DNA of 64,000 bases from Lactobacillus amylovorus DSM 20531 (GCF_002706375.1 NZ_CP017706.1:2046001-2110000), one strand, 5' to 3'; positions 48,635 through 57,849 are shown, numbered from the stretch's first letter. Numbers and translations: made by a program. Notes: generated by a model from the sequence alone, not told the origin.

Positions 48635-49306
48635 TTACTTATCTTCTTGTAAGATATCGTCAATTTTTTGAACAGCTTCATTAGAGCCAATCAAAGTAAT
48701 TTGATCATGTGGATTAATGACATCTGTGGCAAGAGGCACCTCATTCAAGTGTCCATCATGAACAATGCCAATTACGTTAACGTCGTAGTTCTTACGAAAA
48801 TCTAATTCGCCGAGTGACTTATTAAAGAAACGTGGATTTTCAACGCTAACTTCAATCAAAGAAACATTTTTAGAAAGGTGAAAGAAATTAACCACGTTAG
48901 GGTGAAGTTGACGGAAAATCAATTGACGGGCCATATCTTGTCCAGGTTCAATCACATGATCAGCTCCAATTTTTTCAAGAACCAAGCGGTGATTGTGGTT
49001 ATTGGCCCGCGTTGTAACGTCAGGTGCGCCAAGTTTCTTAGCTAGCATAGTTGCGATAATGCTACCTTCGACGTTTTCACCCATGGTGACAAAAACATGA
49101 TCGAAAGAACCAATATCCAAATCACGCAGTTCATCTTCATCGGTGGCATCCGCAATAACTGCGTGGGTAACCAGGTGGGCTACATCGTTAATTACTTCTT
49201 CGTTTGAATCAATTACTAAAACATCTTGTTCGGCTTTTAAAAGGGCAACAGTAAGTGCCATGCCGAATTTTCCTAGTCCTAAAACAGCAAAACTTTGATC
49301 AGCCAA
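48635..49306 (-). CDS. ktrA: KtrA, potassium uptake regulatory subunit
   Basis: A 223-residue cytoplasmic RCK protein that gates the KtrB channel in response to nucleotides. RCK_N with NAD/ATP-binding AVLGLGKFGMALTVALL and VLVIDSNEEV lies first, RCK_C (SVENPRFFNKSLGELDFRKNYDVNVIGIVHDG) last; the C domain of KtrA proteins can bind c-di-AMP. The start is the TTG at 49306, which overlaps the ktrB stop and follows GAGGAGG by 8 bases; this gives the family length. The usual upstream ATG in this frame is 31 codons earlier and lies inside ktrB. Confidence 0.92.
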   Translation of the reverse strand: MADQSFAVLGLGKFGMALTVALLKAEQDVLVIDSNEEVINDVAHLVTHAVIADATDEDELRDLDIGSFDHVFVTMGENVEGSIIATMLAKKLGAPDVTTRANNHNHRLVLEKIGADHVIEPGQDMARQLIFRQLHPNVVNFFHLSKNVSLIEVSVENPRFFNKSLGELDFRKNYDVNVIGIVHDGHLNEVPLATDVINPHDQITLIGSNEAVQKIDDILQEDK

Positions 49307-50639
49307 TGATAATTTCCTCCTCTGGATAACGATAACTTTGTTTTGTAGGATGTGACTTGAAGATAGAATACATGAAAGTGTAAATTCCAACACGTCCAAT
49401 AAACATCAAAGCCATAATAATGATTTTGCCAAATAAATTAAGGTGAGGTGTAAGTCCTAATGTTAGACCTACGGTACCGAATGCGGAGACTGCTTCAAAA
49501 ACAGCCTTGGTAACACCATTATGACCTAAACTTGGTTGGGTCATAGTTAATAATAGAGTCGCTAAAATGATTAATAAAATCGCAGAAAAGAATAGGGTTA
49601 AGGCGCGATTGATGTTATCACGAGTGAAGCGGCGGTGCGAAAAGGCAGGTTCTTTTCCAGTAAACGTACCGATACTTTGCAAAAAGAGAATTCCGATAGT
49701 TGAGGTTTTAACACCACCAGCGGTGGAGCCAGGGGTACCACCGATGAACATCAAGATAATGGTAATGGCAATCCCGGCCGTACTTAGTTTAGAATAAGGA
49801 ACCGAGAAAAATCCGGCCGTTCTTGGTGTTACTGCCAAAAATAGGGTGTTAAAGAAACGATCTACGCCATTAAGACTACCACTGAATTGCTTAAGGTTTT
49901 GCTCACTGAACAAGAAACCGATGATTGATAAAACTAAGATAATCAAACCAACCGTTAAAGCAAAACGGGTATGCAGGGTGATCTTGTGGCGAATATGGTA
50001 AGTTAATAAATCGCGCCAAACTAAGAAGCCAAATGAACCAGCCCCAATTAAGAGCATAATCACAGTTAAAACATAAGGATTATTATTCAATTGCTCAAGC
50101 GACGGACCAAACAAGTCAAAACCGGCATTACAATAAGCAGCTACCGAATGGAAAAGACTGTACCAGATACCTTTGCCAAGGCCAAGTTGGGGTTCTAGAG
50201 CAATGAAAAGCAACCCTGCTCCGATTAACTGAATCACCAATGAAAGGCGAATAATTAAACGAACAACCCGAAATTGAGAAAGGTGGTTCAGATTAAGGGC
50301 CTCCCCCGTTAACATTCTTGCACCTAAACTCATGCGCTGGTGAGCAAAGTTGCTGAGCATGACGGCAAAAGTCATAAAGCCCAAACCGCCAACTTCAACT
50401 AAGATCATGATCACAAGCTGACCAAAAAATGACCAGTGCGTAGCCGTGGTAACTGTACTTAATCCGGTAACGCAGACTGCCGAAGTTGCAGTAAAGAGCG
50501 CGTCAGAATAAGCAGTGGCTTGGCCTGCTTTATCCGCAAACGGCAGCGATAAAAGAATGCTGCCGATAAGGATCATGATTAAGAAACCAATGGTTAAAGC
50601 AAGTGAAAATGTGATACGTCGATGAAAAAGATGTATCAA
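49299..50639 (-). CDS. ktrB: KtrB, potassium transporter channel subunit
   Basis: A 446-residue membrane protein of the Trk/Ktr/HKT superfamily with four MPM repeats, each with a pore-loop glycine (SAVCVTGLS, HSVAAYCNAGFDLFG, VTPRTAGFF, SAFGTVGLTLGL). It imports K+, likely with Na+, under control of KtrA. The start is a TTG at 50639, 7 bases after AGAAGGAA; no ATG is present near the expected N-terminus. It is translated just before ktrA with an 8-base overlap. Confidence 0.95.
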   Translation of the reverse strand: MIHLFHRRITFSLALTIGFLIMILIGSILLSLPFADKAGQATAYSDALFTATSAVCVTGLSTVTTATHWSFFGQLVIMILVEVGGLGFMTFAVMLSNFAHQRMSLGARMLTGEALNLNHLSQFRVVRLIIRLSLVIQLIGAGLLFIALEPQLGLGKGIWYSLFHSVAAYCNAGFDLFGPSLEQLNNNPYVLTVIMLLIGAGSFGFLVWRDLLTYHIRHKITLHTRFALTVGLIILVLSIIGFLFSEQNLKQFSGSLNGVDRFFNTLFLAVTPRTAGFFSVPYSKLSTAGIAITIILMFIGGTPGSTAGGVKTSTIGILFLQSIGTFTGKEPAFSHRRFTRDNINRALTLFFSAILLIILATLLLTMTQPSLGHNGVTKAVFEAVSAFGTVGLTLGLTPHLNLFGKIIIMALMFIGRVGIYTFMYSIFKSHPTKQSYRYPEEEIIIG

Positions 50640-50750
50640 GTTTTTTCCTTCTTTCTGAGATAGAATACTTTATTAATTATAAGGCAAAAGAATTTTCATT
50701 GATACTTTGCTAAAATAAAGAAAGTATTTCATGCAAGTTAGGAAAATTAG

Positions 50751-52517
50751 ATGAATCCAGAAAAAGTATTAAAACAAACTTTTGGCTATGATAGTTTTCG
50801 TCCAGGACAAAAGAAAGTCATTGATTTAGTTTTAAATAAACAGAATGTACTGGCGGTAATGCCGACTGGTGCAGGGAAGTCGCTGTGTTATCAAGTTCCA
50901 GCCTTGATGAATGCTGGCGTCACCTTGGTTATTTCACCTTTAATTTCATTAATGAAGGATCAGATTGATACCTTAAAGCAAAACGGAATTAATGCGGCTG
51001 CTTTAAACTCTGCGACGCCGCAAGAAGAAATAAATCCGATTTTGCGTCAGGCCTATGAGGGCAAGATCAAATTGATCTATATTACGCCAGAACGTCTAGC
51101 AATCGACTATTTTAGATATCAACTTAATTTCTTAGATATCGATTTAGTTGCAGTTGATGAAGCACACTGTATTTCTCAGTGGGGGCATGATTTTAGACCG
51201 GCTTACCGACAGCTGCTTGATGGAATAAATTCTTTGAAGAGCAGACCAAATATTTTGGCCTTAACTGCAACTGCCACGCCAGCGGTTCAAGATGATATTT
51301 GTGAGCAGTTGAATATTCCTAAGCAAAATATGGTTATCACTTCATTTGCCCGTCCAAATTTGAGCTTTAAGGTGGTTAATTCACCGCAAAACACGCCACT
51401 TTATATTGCACAGTACATCAAAATGCATCCCGATGAAGCAGGGATCATCTACACCAATACGCGTAAGAAAGTAGAGAGCCTAACTGATTATTTAGCTAAA
51501 AAAGGTATCTCAGTTGGAGCCTATCATGGCGGGATGGAGACTAAAGAAAGAGACGAAGTACAAGAAGCGTTTCAATTTGATCAAGTTCAGGTAATTGTTG
51601 CCACTAATGCCTTCGGAATGGGAATCGATAAAAGCAATGTCCGCTTTGTCATTCATGCCTCAAGTGCTCGTAATATTGAAAGCTACTATCAAGAAGCAGG
51701 ACGTGCTGGTCGAGATGGCGAAGAAAGTGAAGCAATTATGATCTACCATCCGGGAGATTTGCGCCAGTATCGCTTCTTTATCGATGAATCAACGGCTGAT
51801 GAAAAATACCGCGAATTGCAGTATCAAATATTGCAAGCAATCACCGATTATGCCAATACGGGTGAGTGTTTGCAGCAGTTTATTGTGCGCTATTTCGGGC
51901 AAGACTGTGAACCTTGCGGCAAGTGCTCTAATTGTTTAAACCAAGATGAATTAACTGATATTACGGCCGATGCGCAAAAAGTGATTTCGATGGTTTACGA
52001 ACTTGATGGTCGTTTTGGTAAAAACGTTGTAGCGCAGTGTCTAGTTGGTTCAAATAATCAAAAAATGAAAGAGATGAATGCTTCACAGTATGATCATTTT
52101 GGTAGCTTAAAAATGAATCAAAAAGAGGCAATCAGCTTAATTGACTATCTAATTGCGTCTAGATATTTAGAAATTGAAGGCACGAAATATCCGTTAGTTC
52201 ATGTGACTAATCGTGGTTGGGATGTGCTTGATGGCAAAATAACAGTAAAAAGACGAATTGCCAAGGTCCAAAAGAAAAAGCAAATTTTTGCTCAGGATGA
52301 AAATCCAGATTTATATGAAGCATTACGAAAGAAGAGAATGGAATTAGCCAGAAAGCAAAGAGTACCTGCATTTATGATCTTTTCTGATCGCAGCCTGCAT
52401 GATATGGCTAAGACCAAACCACAAAATGAAGCAGAGTTCTTAGAAGTCAGTGGGGTAGGTCAAGCCAAAATGCAAAAGTATGGCGCAACCATGATTCAGG
52501 TAATTAAGAGCTTTTAG
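50751..52517 (+). CDS. recQ: ATP-dependent DNA helicase RecQ
   Basis: A 588-residue 3'-5' helicase of recombination and replication repair. Walker A is [11 protein letters not shown] (near residue 45), [15 protein letters not shown] includes the DExH box and the aromatic loop, LTATATPAV is motif III, and AGRAGRDG is motif VI. A four-cysteine zinc site (CLQQF...[10 protein letters not shown]) precedes a winged helix, and the last 70 residues look like an HRDC domain ([33 protein letters not shown]). It is divergent from ktrB. Confidence 0.95.
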   Translation: MNPEKVLKQTFGYDSFRPGQKKVIDLVLNKQNVLAVMPTGAGKSLCYQVPALMNAGVTLVISPLISLMKDQIDTLKQNGINAAALNSATPQEEINPILRQAYEGKIKLIYITPERLAIDYFRYQLNFLDIDLVAVDEAHCISQWGHDFRPAYRQLLDGINSLKSRPNILALTATATPAVQDDICEQLNIPKQNMVITSFARPNLSFKVVNSPQNTPLYIAQYIKMHPDEAGIIYTNTRKKVESLTDYLAKKGISVGAYHGGMETKERDEVQEAFQFDQVQVIVATNAFGMGIDKSNVRFVIHASSARNIESYYQEAGRAGRDGEESEAIMIYHPGDLRQYRFFIDESTADEKYRELQYQILQAITDYANTGECLQQFIVRYFGQDCEPCGKCSNCLNQDELTDITADAQKVISMVYELDGRFGKNVVAQCLVGSNNQKMKEMNASQYDHFGSLKMNQKEAISLIDYLIASRYLEIEGTKYPLVHVTNRGWDVLDGKITVKRRIAKVQKKKQIFAQDENPDLYEALRKKRMELARKQRVPAFMIFSDRSLHDMAKTKPQNEAEFLEVSGVGQAKMQKYGATMIQVIKSF

Positions 52518-52549
52518 TTATTACTTATAGAAAAATTAGCACCTTTATA

Positions 52550-52579
52550 TTGGCTTACTTATTCTTTTTAATTTACAAT
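52550..52579 (+). promoter_or_regulatory. Promoter of the flavodoxin gene
   Basis: TTGGCT (52550-52555) and TACAAT (52574-52579) with an 18-base spacer, about 30 bases before the ATG. Confidence 0.5.
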
Positions 52580-52608
52580 AGGGGTATTAAACGAAAGGAA
52601 GACTAAAG

Positions 52609-53061
52609 ATGGCTAAAAAAACTTTAATTTTGTATTACTCATGGTCAGGCAATACCAAGGAAATGGCTGAGAAGATTAGTGGTGAAATTGCCGGTAATGA
52701 CATTGAAGAAGTAACTGTAGCTGATGGTACCTTCGATTCAGATATGTATAAGACTAATGACATTGCATTAGATCAAATCCAAGGAAAAGAAGAATTTCCT
52801 GAAGCACAAGTTAAAGATATCGACTTTAATAAATATGATTTGATTTTAGTAGGTAGTCCAGTTTGGTCAGGTTATCCTGCAACCCCAATCAAATCACTTC
52901 TTGAAAATATGAGAAACTACAAAGGCGAAGTTGCTTCATTCTTTACTTCTGCAGGAACCAACCATAAGGCTTACGCAAGTCACTTTAAAGAATGGGCTAA
53001 CGGCTTAAATGTTATTGGCGTTGCTCGTGACGATAGTGAAGTTAGCGACTGGGTAAAATAG
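52609..53061 (+). CDS. Flavodoxin family protein
   Basis: A 150-residue FMN-binding protein. The phosphate-binding loop is YYSWSGNTKEMAEKI at residues 8-22; YDLILVGSPVWSGYPATPIKSLLEN is the second FMN loop. The size and WSGYP motif fit flavodoxin-like NAD(P)H oxidoreductase partners found in lactobacilli; the partner protein is not encoded nearby. GAAAGGAAG lies 9 bases before the ATG. It is a single-gene unit closed by a terminator. Confidence 0.88.
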   Translation: MAKKTLILYYSWSGNTKEMAEKISGEIAGNDIEEVTVADGTFDSDMYKTNDIALDQIQGKEEFPEAQVKDIDFNKYDLILVGSPVWSGYPATPIKSLLENMRNYKGEVASFFTSAGTNHKAYASHFKEWANGLNVIGVARDDSEVSDWVK

Positions 53062-53081
53062 TTAAATAAAAATTATTATGT

Positions 53082-53107
53082 AAAGCAGCTGATGGGCTGC
53101 TTTTTTG
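53082..53107 (+). terminator. Rho-independent terminator of the flavodoxin gene
   Basis: AAAGCAGC pairs with GCTGCTTT around TGATGG, then T run. Confidence 0.9.
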
Positions 53108-53202
53108 TTAAATGAAAATTAAAGGTTGATTTACTCACTTTATTAATATAAGATTAAATTAATATTAATTATTGAATATATTAATGTGAATAAGGTGAGG
53201 AT

Positions 53203-54198
53203 ATGGATTTGATTAAACAAATTTCTAGTATGGGTCTTGTTTTGGATGGTGCGATGTCAACAGCACTTGAGAAACAAGGAATTGATACAAATACAGATTT
53301 ATGGACAGCTGTAGCTTTAGACAAAGACCTAGATAAAGTTTATAAAGTTCATATGAACTACTTCCAAGTCGGTGCTCAAATGACAATTACTGATACATAC
53401 CAAGCAAATGTGCAAGCTTTTGAAAAGCACGGTTATTCTGAAGACAAGGCTAAAGAAATGATTGCTGATGCGGTAAAAATAGCGAAAAAGGCGAGAGATG
53501 ATTTTGAAAAGAAGACAGGTATCCATAACTATGTAGCCGCTTCTGTGGGTTCATATGGCGCTTATTTAGCCGAAGGCAACGAATTTCGTGGCGATTATGA
53601 TCTAACTAAAAAACAATACTTGGATTTTCATTTGCCACGCTTGCAAGTATTGCTTCAAAATAAGCCAGATTGTTTAGCTATTGAAACGCAACCTAAGCTT
53701 GATGAGGTAGTTGTCCTTTTAGACTGGTTAAAAGAAAACGCACCTGAAATGCCAGTGTATGTGAGTTTTACTTTGCATGATACAACAAAGATTAGTGATG
53801 GCACTCCTTTGAAAAAGGTGATGGAAAAAATAAATGAGTATGATCAAGTCTTCGCGGTTGGTGCCAATTGCTTTAAGCCATTTTTAGCCACTACCGCAAT
53901 CGATAAGATGCGCGAATTTACCAAGAAAAACATTATCGTTTACCCTAACTTGGGTGGCGTATATAACGAATTCGAGAGAAATTGGATTCCGTTTAATGCT
54001 AAGTTTGATTTTGGTAAATTAAGCAAGGAATGGTATGAGCACGGTGTTTGCATTATTGGGGGATGCTGCTCAACTGGAGTTAAAGAAATTAGTCAAATCG
54101 CCGCCTTTTATAAAATTTTGAATAATCAGAAGAGCAAGCAAAAATTAGATCTTAAACCCAATAGTAATTTAATGAAGTCAACTAGATCAAAAGTGTAA
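53203..54198 (+). CDS. mmuM: Homocysteine S-methyltransferase (MmuM-like)
   Basis: A 331-residue zinc enzyme that makes methionine from homocysteine using a methyl donor such as S-methylmethionine. VLDGAMSTALEKQG opens the barrel; the zinc ligands are Cys in VGANCFKPF and the Cys pair in GGCCSTG. The last 25 residues (KQKLDLKPNSNLMKS) extend past the usual end of the family, perhaps because the end has drifted. AGGTGAGG lies 4-6 bases before the ATG. No S-methylmethionine permease gene is adjacent and no SAM riboswitch or T-box is seen in the leader. Confidence 0.9.
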   Translation: MDLIKQISSMGLVLDGAMSTALEKQGIDTNTDLWTAVALDKDLDKVYKVHMNYFQVGAQMTITDTYQANVQAFEKHGYSEDKAKEMIADAVKIAKKARDDFEKKTGIHNYVAASVGSYGAYLAEGNEFRGDYDLTKKQYLDFHLPRLQVLLQNKPDCLAIETQPKLDEVVVLLDWLKENAPEMPVYVSFTLHDTTKISDGTPLKKVMEKINEYDQVFAVGANCFKPFLATTAIDKMREFTKKNIIVYPNLGGVYNEFERNWIPFNAKFDFGKLSKEWYEHGVCIIGGCCSTGVKEISQIAAFYKILNNQKSKQKLDLKPNSNLMKSTRSKV

Positions 54199-54216
54199 TT
54201 TTTTAAAACAAATCTC

Positions 54217-54245
54217 TTCCAATTTTTTAGATAATTTGGTAATAT
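54217..54245 (+). promoter_or_regulatory. Candidate promoter of the small RNA
   Basis: TTCCAA (54217-54222) and TAATAT (54240-54245) with a 17-base spacer; TGG before the -10 makes it an extended -10 promoter. Transcription should start near 54252. Confidence 0.5.
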
Positions 54246-54250
54246 GATAG

Positions 54251-54379
54251 CGGAGCGTGTGATGAGCGCTCCGAGGATGAAAAGGCTAAGCAAGATGTCT
54301 CTTAGGGCATCTGCTGATAGGAAGAAATTTGAAGGTGTAGAAAAGCCATTAAGGACATTTTCCTTAGTGACTTTTTTTG
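54251..54379 (+). ncRNA. Candidate stand-alone small RNA, or a 44-codon ORF
   Basis: About 128 bases lie between an extended -10 promoter and a strong terminator, with a gene of opposite strand behind. The 5' end forms a perfect hairpin (CGGAGCG at 54251-54257 with CGCTCCG at 54267-54273), GATG and CATC at about 54294-54312 can pair, and the 3' end is a terminator. I do not recognise it as 6S RNA, SRP RNA, RNase P, a T-box or a known riboswitch. An ORF starting at ATG 54262 runs 44 codons to a TAG at 54396, past the terminator; it is hydrophilic and resembles nothing I know, and the hairpin buries its start. Confidence 0.5.
54343..54379 (+). terminator. Terminator of the small RNA candidate
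   Basis: CATTAAGGA pairs with TCCTTAGTG around CATTT, followed by seven T. Confidence 0.8.
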
Positions 54380-54382
54380 TAA

Positions 54383-54417
54383 AAAAAGACCACTAGCAAA
54401 TGCTAGTGGTTATTTTT
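54383..54417. terminator. Bidirectional terminator
   Basis: ACCACTAGCA pairs with TGCTAGTGGT around AA; A run before and T run after. It should end the PAP2 transcript on the minus strand and back up the small RNA terminator on the plus strand. Confidence 0.9.
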
Positions 54418-55050
54418 CTAGAAATCATTTTTTGCTGTTCTCGGAGTTACCTTGTCCCAAATTGCATCGACAATGCCAATCCACATTGCACCAAGTGCAA
54501 CTGAACCACAGACATCTGATGGAAAGTGAGCATACAAGTAAACTCTTGAGATCATTACTAGAACAAGCCAGACGACCAAAAGTACGTCTAACCAAACTCT
54601 AGTAGTTCTGTTTTTGACTAATGCTGGAATTAAAATGAGCATTAACCAAAAGACGATGATTGACATGCCCAATGTGTGGCCACTTGGAAAACTGAAACCG
54701 TCATCTACTGCCAGGTGAGCAGCTGGACGGGCACGTTGGACAATGTGTTTAACGATCCAACCAAACGCATCAGCAGTAATTAATGAAACGACAATGCTGA
54801 GCGAGAGGGGACGCTGCTTTACAATCCATAGAATAATTGCAATAAGTAGCATCCAAACCAGATCAACCTTGGTATCGGCCAAGAACGTAATCTTGAGCAT
54901 CAGGCCCTTTAAGCCAGGGATTGTATGCACAAGTTGTTCAAAGAAGTTGTCGAATTCATTGATCCAGCTCGCATGCATCATGATTGAAATCGCCAAAATT
55001 AAGAAGATTGGCAAACCAACACAAATAGCTGTGATATTTTTCTTTCGCAT
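54418..55050 (-). CDS. PAP2-family membrane phosphatase
   Basis: A 210-residue protein with about five or six helices and the three acid-phosphatase motifs in order: KHIVQRARP, PSGH (in FSFPSGHTLG) and SRVYLYAHFPSD. It probably dephosphorylates a lipid such as undecaprenyl pyrophosphate or phosphatidic acid at the membrane; the substrate is not readable. GAGG lies 6 bases before the ATG. A divergent serine hydrolase gene lies upstream. Confidence 0.92.
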   Translation of the reverse strand: MRKKNITAICVGLPIFLILAISIMMHASWINEFDNFFEQLVHTIPGLKGLMLKITFLADTKVDLVWMLLIAIILWIVKQRPLSLSIVVSLITADAFGWIVKHIVQRARPAAHLAVDDGFSFPSGHTLGMSIIVFWLMLILIPALVKNRTTRVWLDVLLVVWLVLVMISRVYLYAHFPSDVCGSVALGAMWIGIVDAIWDKVTPRTAKNDF

Positions 55051-55118
55051 ATTTTCCTCGAAGTAAATTAATTTTTAAACAACATGAAAAGTTTACCATA
55101 TAAAATATAAATAAAGAT

Positions 55119-55139
55119 AATTTTCTTGGTAAGAAAATT
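55119..55139. promoter_or_regulatory. Perfect AT-rich palindrome in a divergent intergenic region
   Basis: AATTTTCTT and AAGAAAATT are exact inverted arms around GGT, between two divergent genes. It could be an operator; the AT-rich content makes chance or a weak hairpin possible too. Confidence 0.3.
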
Positions 55140-55262
55140 GAAAAATGAAAGTTTAGAGGAATTATCCTTATTAATAAGTAAAAATTTATATAATATGTAA
55201 CTTCAATGAAAAAAATAAATGCTAAGATTATGCTATGAAGAAATTAACATTTCTGGAGGGTT

Positions 55263-56381
55263 TTGAAAACGAGACATTTTAAAAGAATATTAATCAAAAC
55301 GGCCATTTCGCTTACTGCTGTTTCTGCATTGCCAATTGCTTCAATTGCAACAGCAAAGACTGCAAATGCGGCAGATGATCAAACTGAAATGCGCAGTTTT
55401 GTAAGAAAAACAATTGCAAACGACTATGCAAGAGGAACTACTGTTGTTGTTAAAAATGGTCAACCACAACAAATTAGTTACGGCTATGGCTATTATGGTA
55501 AGCGTCTTGGCGCAGGCAACAGCAAGGTGGTTTATCCAGTTTGTTCATTGCAAAAAGTAATTACTGCGGCAATTATTACGCAATTGATTTATGCAGGAAA
55601 GTTTACGCAAGATACTAAGATTTCCAATTGGTATCCTAACTTGAAGGGTGCATCAAATATCACTGTAGGTAACTTGATGACTCATACTTCAGGTCTTAAG
55701 GCAACAGATACTGAAGTTAACCGTGGTCGCATTTATTCAGAAAATGATGCGATCAACTGGGTGGTTAACAAGTTGAACTCAACTACCCAAAACCAACCGG
55801 GCAAGTTTTCTTACAACAACACTAACTACATCTTGCTTGCAGGTATTATTCGCCAAGTAACCGGTAAGTCTTACAAGCAAAATGTCCAAGAACGTGTGAT
55901 TAATCCATTAGGCTTGAAGAGAACCTACTTCCTTGAAGACATTCCTTCAGGCATGACCGATGGGATTTCATATACTTGGAACTACAAGAACTATCAATGG
56001 GCTCAATACGTTAAAAAGCAACAAGCTTCACAACTTGTAGGTGCTGGTAACTTGTTCTCAACCCCAATGGATTACTACAAAATCCAAGTTGGTTTGACCA
56101 ATGGCAAGATTTTGGACCAAGCTGAATTCAATTATATGACTAACCTTGATACTAAACCTTCAAACGGTTATTCAGGTGGGATGTACGTTAAGGGCAACCT
56201 TAAGTCCGCTTATGGTAACTTGTACAATACTCACTTTGGTAACTGGGTACAATTGACCAAGGATAATCAAAATGGTTTAATCATGTTCTTGAATCAAACT
56301 CAAAACGATGAAACTAGAAACAAGAAAATTGGTTACCAAATTTTGAACCACATTCAACCTAATACTTTTAGTTCAAATTAG
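55263..56381 (+). CDS. Secreted serine hydrolase, beta-lactamase class C / PBP4-like fold
   Basis: A 372-residue protein with a signal peptide (start basic, then TAISLTAVSALPIASIATAKTANA, cleaved near residue 37). The nucleophile is in SLQK (SxxK, near residue 95) and the second motif is YNN in FSYNNTNYILLAGI (near residue 185), as in class C beta-lactamases and D,D-peptidases; MTHTSGLKATD is the familiar loop. The third KTG-like box is not obvious (HFGNW near the end). It may act on peptidoglycan or esters outside the cell. The start is a TTG at 55263, only 3 bases after GGAGG; no ATG precedes the signal peptide. Confidence 0.85.
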   Translation: MKTRHFKRILIKTAISLTAVSALPIASIATAKTANAADDQTEMRSFVRKTIANDYARGTTVVVKNGQPQQISYGYGYYGKRLGAGNSKVVYPVCSLQKVITAAIITQLIYAGKFTQDTKISNWYPNLKGASNITVGNLMTHTSGLKATDTEVNRGRIYSENDAINWVVNKLNSTTQNQPGKFSYNNTNYILLAGIIRQVTGKSYKQNVQERVINPLGLKRTYFLEDIPSGMTDGISYTWNYKNYQWAQYVKKQQASQLVGAGNLFSTPMDYYKIQVGLTNGKILDQAEFNYMTNLDTKPSNGYSGGMYVKGNLKSAYGNLYNTHFGNWVQLTKDNQNGLIMFLNQTQNDETRNKKIGYQILNHIQPNTFSSN

Positions 56382-56403
56382 TTCAAAATAGAATATTATT
56401 TTA

Positions 56404-56446
56404 GTCCTGCTACTAACCTATGATAAGCTAGTAGCAGGATTTTTAT
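56404..56446 (+). terminator. Rho-independent terminator
   Basis: TCCTGCTACTA (56405-56415) pairs with TAGTAGCAGGA (56429-56439), then TTTTTAT. Confidence 0.9.
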
Positions 56447-56460
56447 TTAGGAGTGAGGAA

Positions 56461-57282
56461 ATGATTAATGGAGGAGTTTTAATCAGTCAGGACCTGTCGT
56501 GTGCAGGGCAAGTGTCATCTTCGGTAGCTCTGCCTATTCTTGGTGCATGTGGCACAAGGCCAATTCTTCTGCCTACGGCCATTTTGTCTACGCATACCGG
56601 TTTTCAAGGCAATACTTATCTAGATTTAAGTAGTGAAATGACTAAAATAGTTACTCATTGGCAAAAAATTAATTTGAACTTTGATGCTTTATATTTAGGC
56701 TACTTAGGTCAAAATGCGTTAGATTTTTGGCTTGATAAGATCGAACAAATAAAACGTACCGATCAGGTAGTTTTAATTGATCCTGCGATGGCCGATCATG
56801 GCAAGATGTACCGCGGCTTGGACGAGGAATATGTCAAAAAGATGCGCCAGCTGATCCCCAAAGCGACGATTTTAACGCTGAATATGACTGAAGCAGCATT
56901 TTTATTAGGCAAAGATTTAACAAAAGTATCATTAGAAAAAGCACAGGAATTTGCCAAAGAATTAGCTAAAAAGTTTTCTATTCCCAATGTGGTAATTACG
57001 GGAATTTCTATCACTAAGGAGAAAATCGGTGAAGTTGGTGTAACAGATGGTAAAAACTGGTCATTAATTCAAGAAAAATTGTCTGGCAGCTTCTTTGGCA
57101 CCGGCGACATGTTTGCTAGTGCATTTTTAGCAGCAGTTTTACATGGCAACAACTTAGAAAAAAGCTGTTCAATTGCGGCCGATTTTATTAGAATATCAAT
57201 TATGAATACGAAACAAAATCCGCTGTTTGGGCCTAACTATGCGGCAGGCTTGCCATGGTTATTGGATGAAATAGAAAAGTAG
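56461..57282 (+). CDS. Pyridoxal/pyridoxine kinase-like protein
   Basis: A 273-residue ribokinase-fold kinase of the PdxK/ThiD group, which phosphorylates vitamin B6 forms. ISQDLSCAGQVSSSVALPILGACGT is the start region, LIDPAMADHGKMY the substrate loop, NMTEAAFLLG and the GTGD anion hole with catalytic Asp in GSFFGTGDMFASAFLAAVL follow. Pyridoxal and hydroxymethylpyrimidine kinases look alike, so the vitamin is uncertain. GAGTGAGG lies 3-5 bases before the ATG. The ECF S component gene starts 9 bases after the stop; the pair is probably a salvage unit: import, then trapping by phosphorylation. Confidence 0.85.
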   Translation: MINGGVLISQDLSCAGQVSSSVALPILGACGTRPILLPTAILSTHTGFQGNTYLDLSSEMTKIVTHWQKINLNFDALYLGYLGQNALDFWLDKIEQIKRTDQVVLIDPAMADHGKMYRGLDEEYVKKMRQLIPKATILTLNMTEAAFLLGKDLTKVSLEKAQEFAKELAKKFSIPNVVITGISITKEKIGEVGVTDGKNWSLIQEKLSGSFFGTGDMFASAFLAAVLHGNNLEKSCSIAADFIRISIMNTKQNPLFGPNYAAGLPWLLDEIEK

Positions 57283-57291
57283 GTGTGAGAT

Positions 57292-57849
57292 ATGAGAAAA
57301 GATATTAATTCGTTACAATCTTTAATTTTTACTGGTTTATTTGCGGCAATTATTTATATCGGGATCTGGGTACTGCGTATTCCCGTACCAGCAATGGTAG
57401 GTCGCCCGTTTATTCACTTCGGTAATACTTTAACTGCTGTAGCGATCCTTTATTTAGGCTATCGCAACGGTATGATTGCCGGGATTATCGGGTTAGGTGG
57501 CTTTGATCTACTTAACGGTTATGCGGCAACTTCATGGTTGACGATGCTGGAAGTCGTAGTTGTAGCAACGGTTTTAACCGCTGTTTATCGCGGGATGAAC
57601 TATCGCGACTCCAAGAAGAACATCATTATTTTAGGTATCATTGCTGGGGTGACGAAAATTTTTACTACTTATTGTGTTTCAATTGTCGAAGCACTGATGG
57701 TGGGAACTAGTTTACAAGTTGCTTATATTGGAGCTTTTGTCAGTCTGCCAGCAACCGTCATCAATTCAATTTCCACCGCAATCTGTACGCCAATTTTGTA
57801 CTTTGCTCTAAAAGATGCGGTGAAGGCAATTATGAAAAAGGCCAATTAA
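57292..57849 (+). CDS. ECF transporter S component, putative vitamin B6 or related
   Basis: A 185-residue membrane protein with about six helices, of the ECF S component type. SLIFTGLFAAIIYIGIWVLRIPVP, GRPFIHFGNTLTAVAILYLG and GFDLLNGYAATSWLTMLEVVVVA are the substrate-site regions. S components use a shared EcfAAT module encoded elsewhere. Linkage to the pyridoxal kinase-like gene suggests pyridoxine or pyridoxal as the substrate, as in PdxU-type families, but this is inferred from context. No riboswitch is seen. Confidence 0.85.
   Translation: MRKDINSLQSLIFTGLFAAIIYIGIWVLRIPVPAMVGRPFIHFGNTLTAVAILYLGYRNGMIAGIIGLGGFDLLNGYAATSWLTMLEVVVVATVLTAVYRGMNYRDSKKNIIILGIIAGVTKIFTTYCVSIVEALMVGTSLQVAYIGAFVSLPATVINSISTAICTPILYFALKDAVKAIMKKAN

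Noticed and set aside
53108..53202. Possible T-box or SAM riboswitch before the homocysteine methyltransferase
   Set aside because: The leader is short and AT-rich and has none of the T-box or S-box consensus segments.
54262..54396. 44-codon protein gene as the main product of the small RNA region
   Set aside because: The start lies in a hairpin loop and the ORF runs through a strong terminator; kept only as an alternative.
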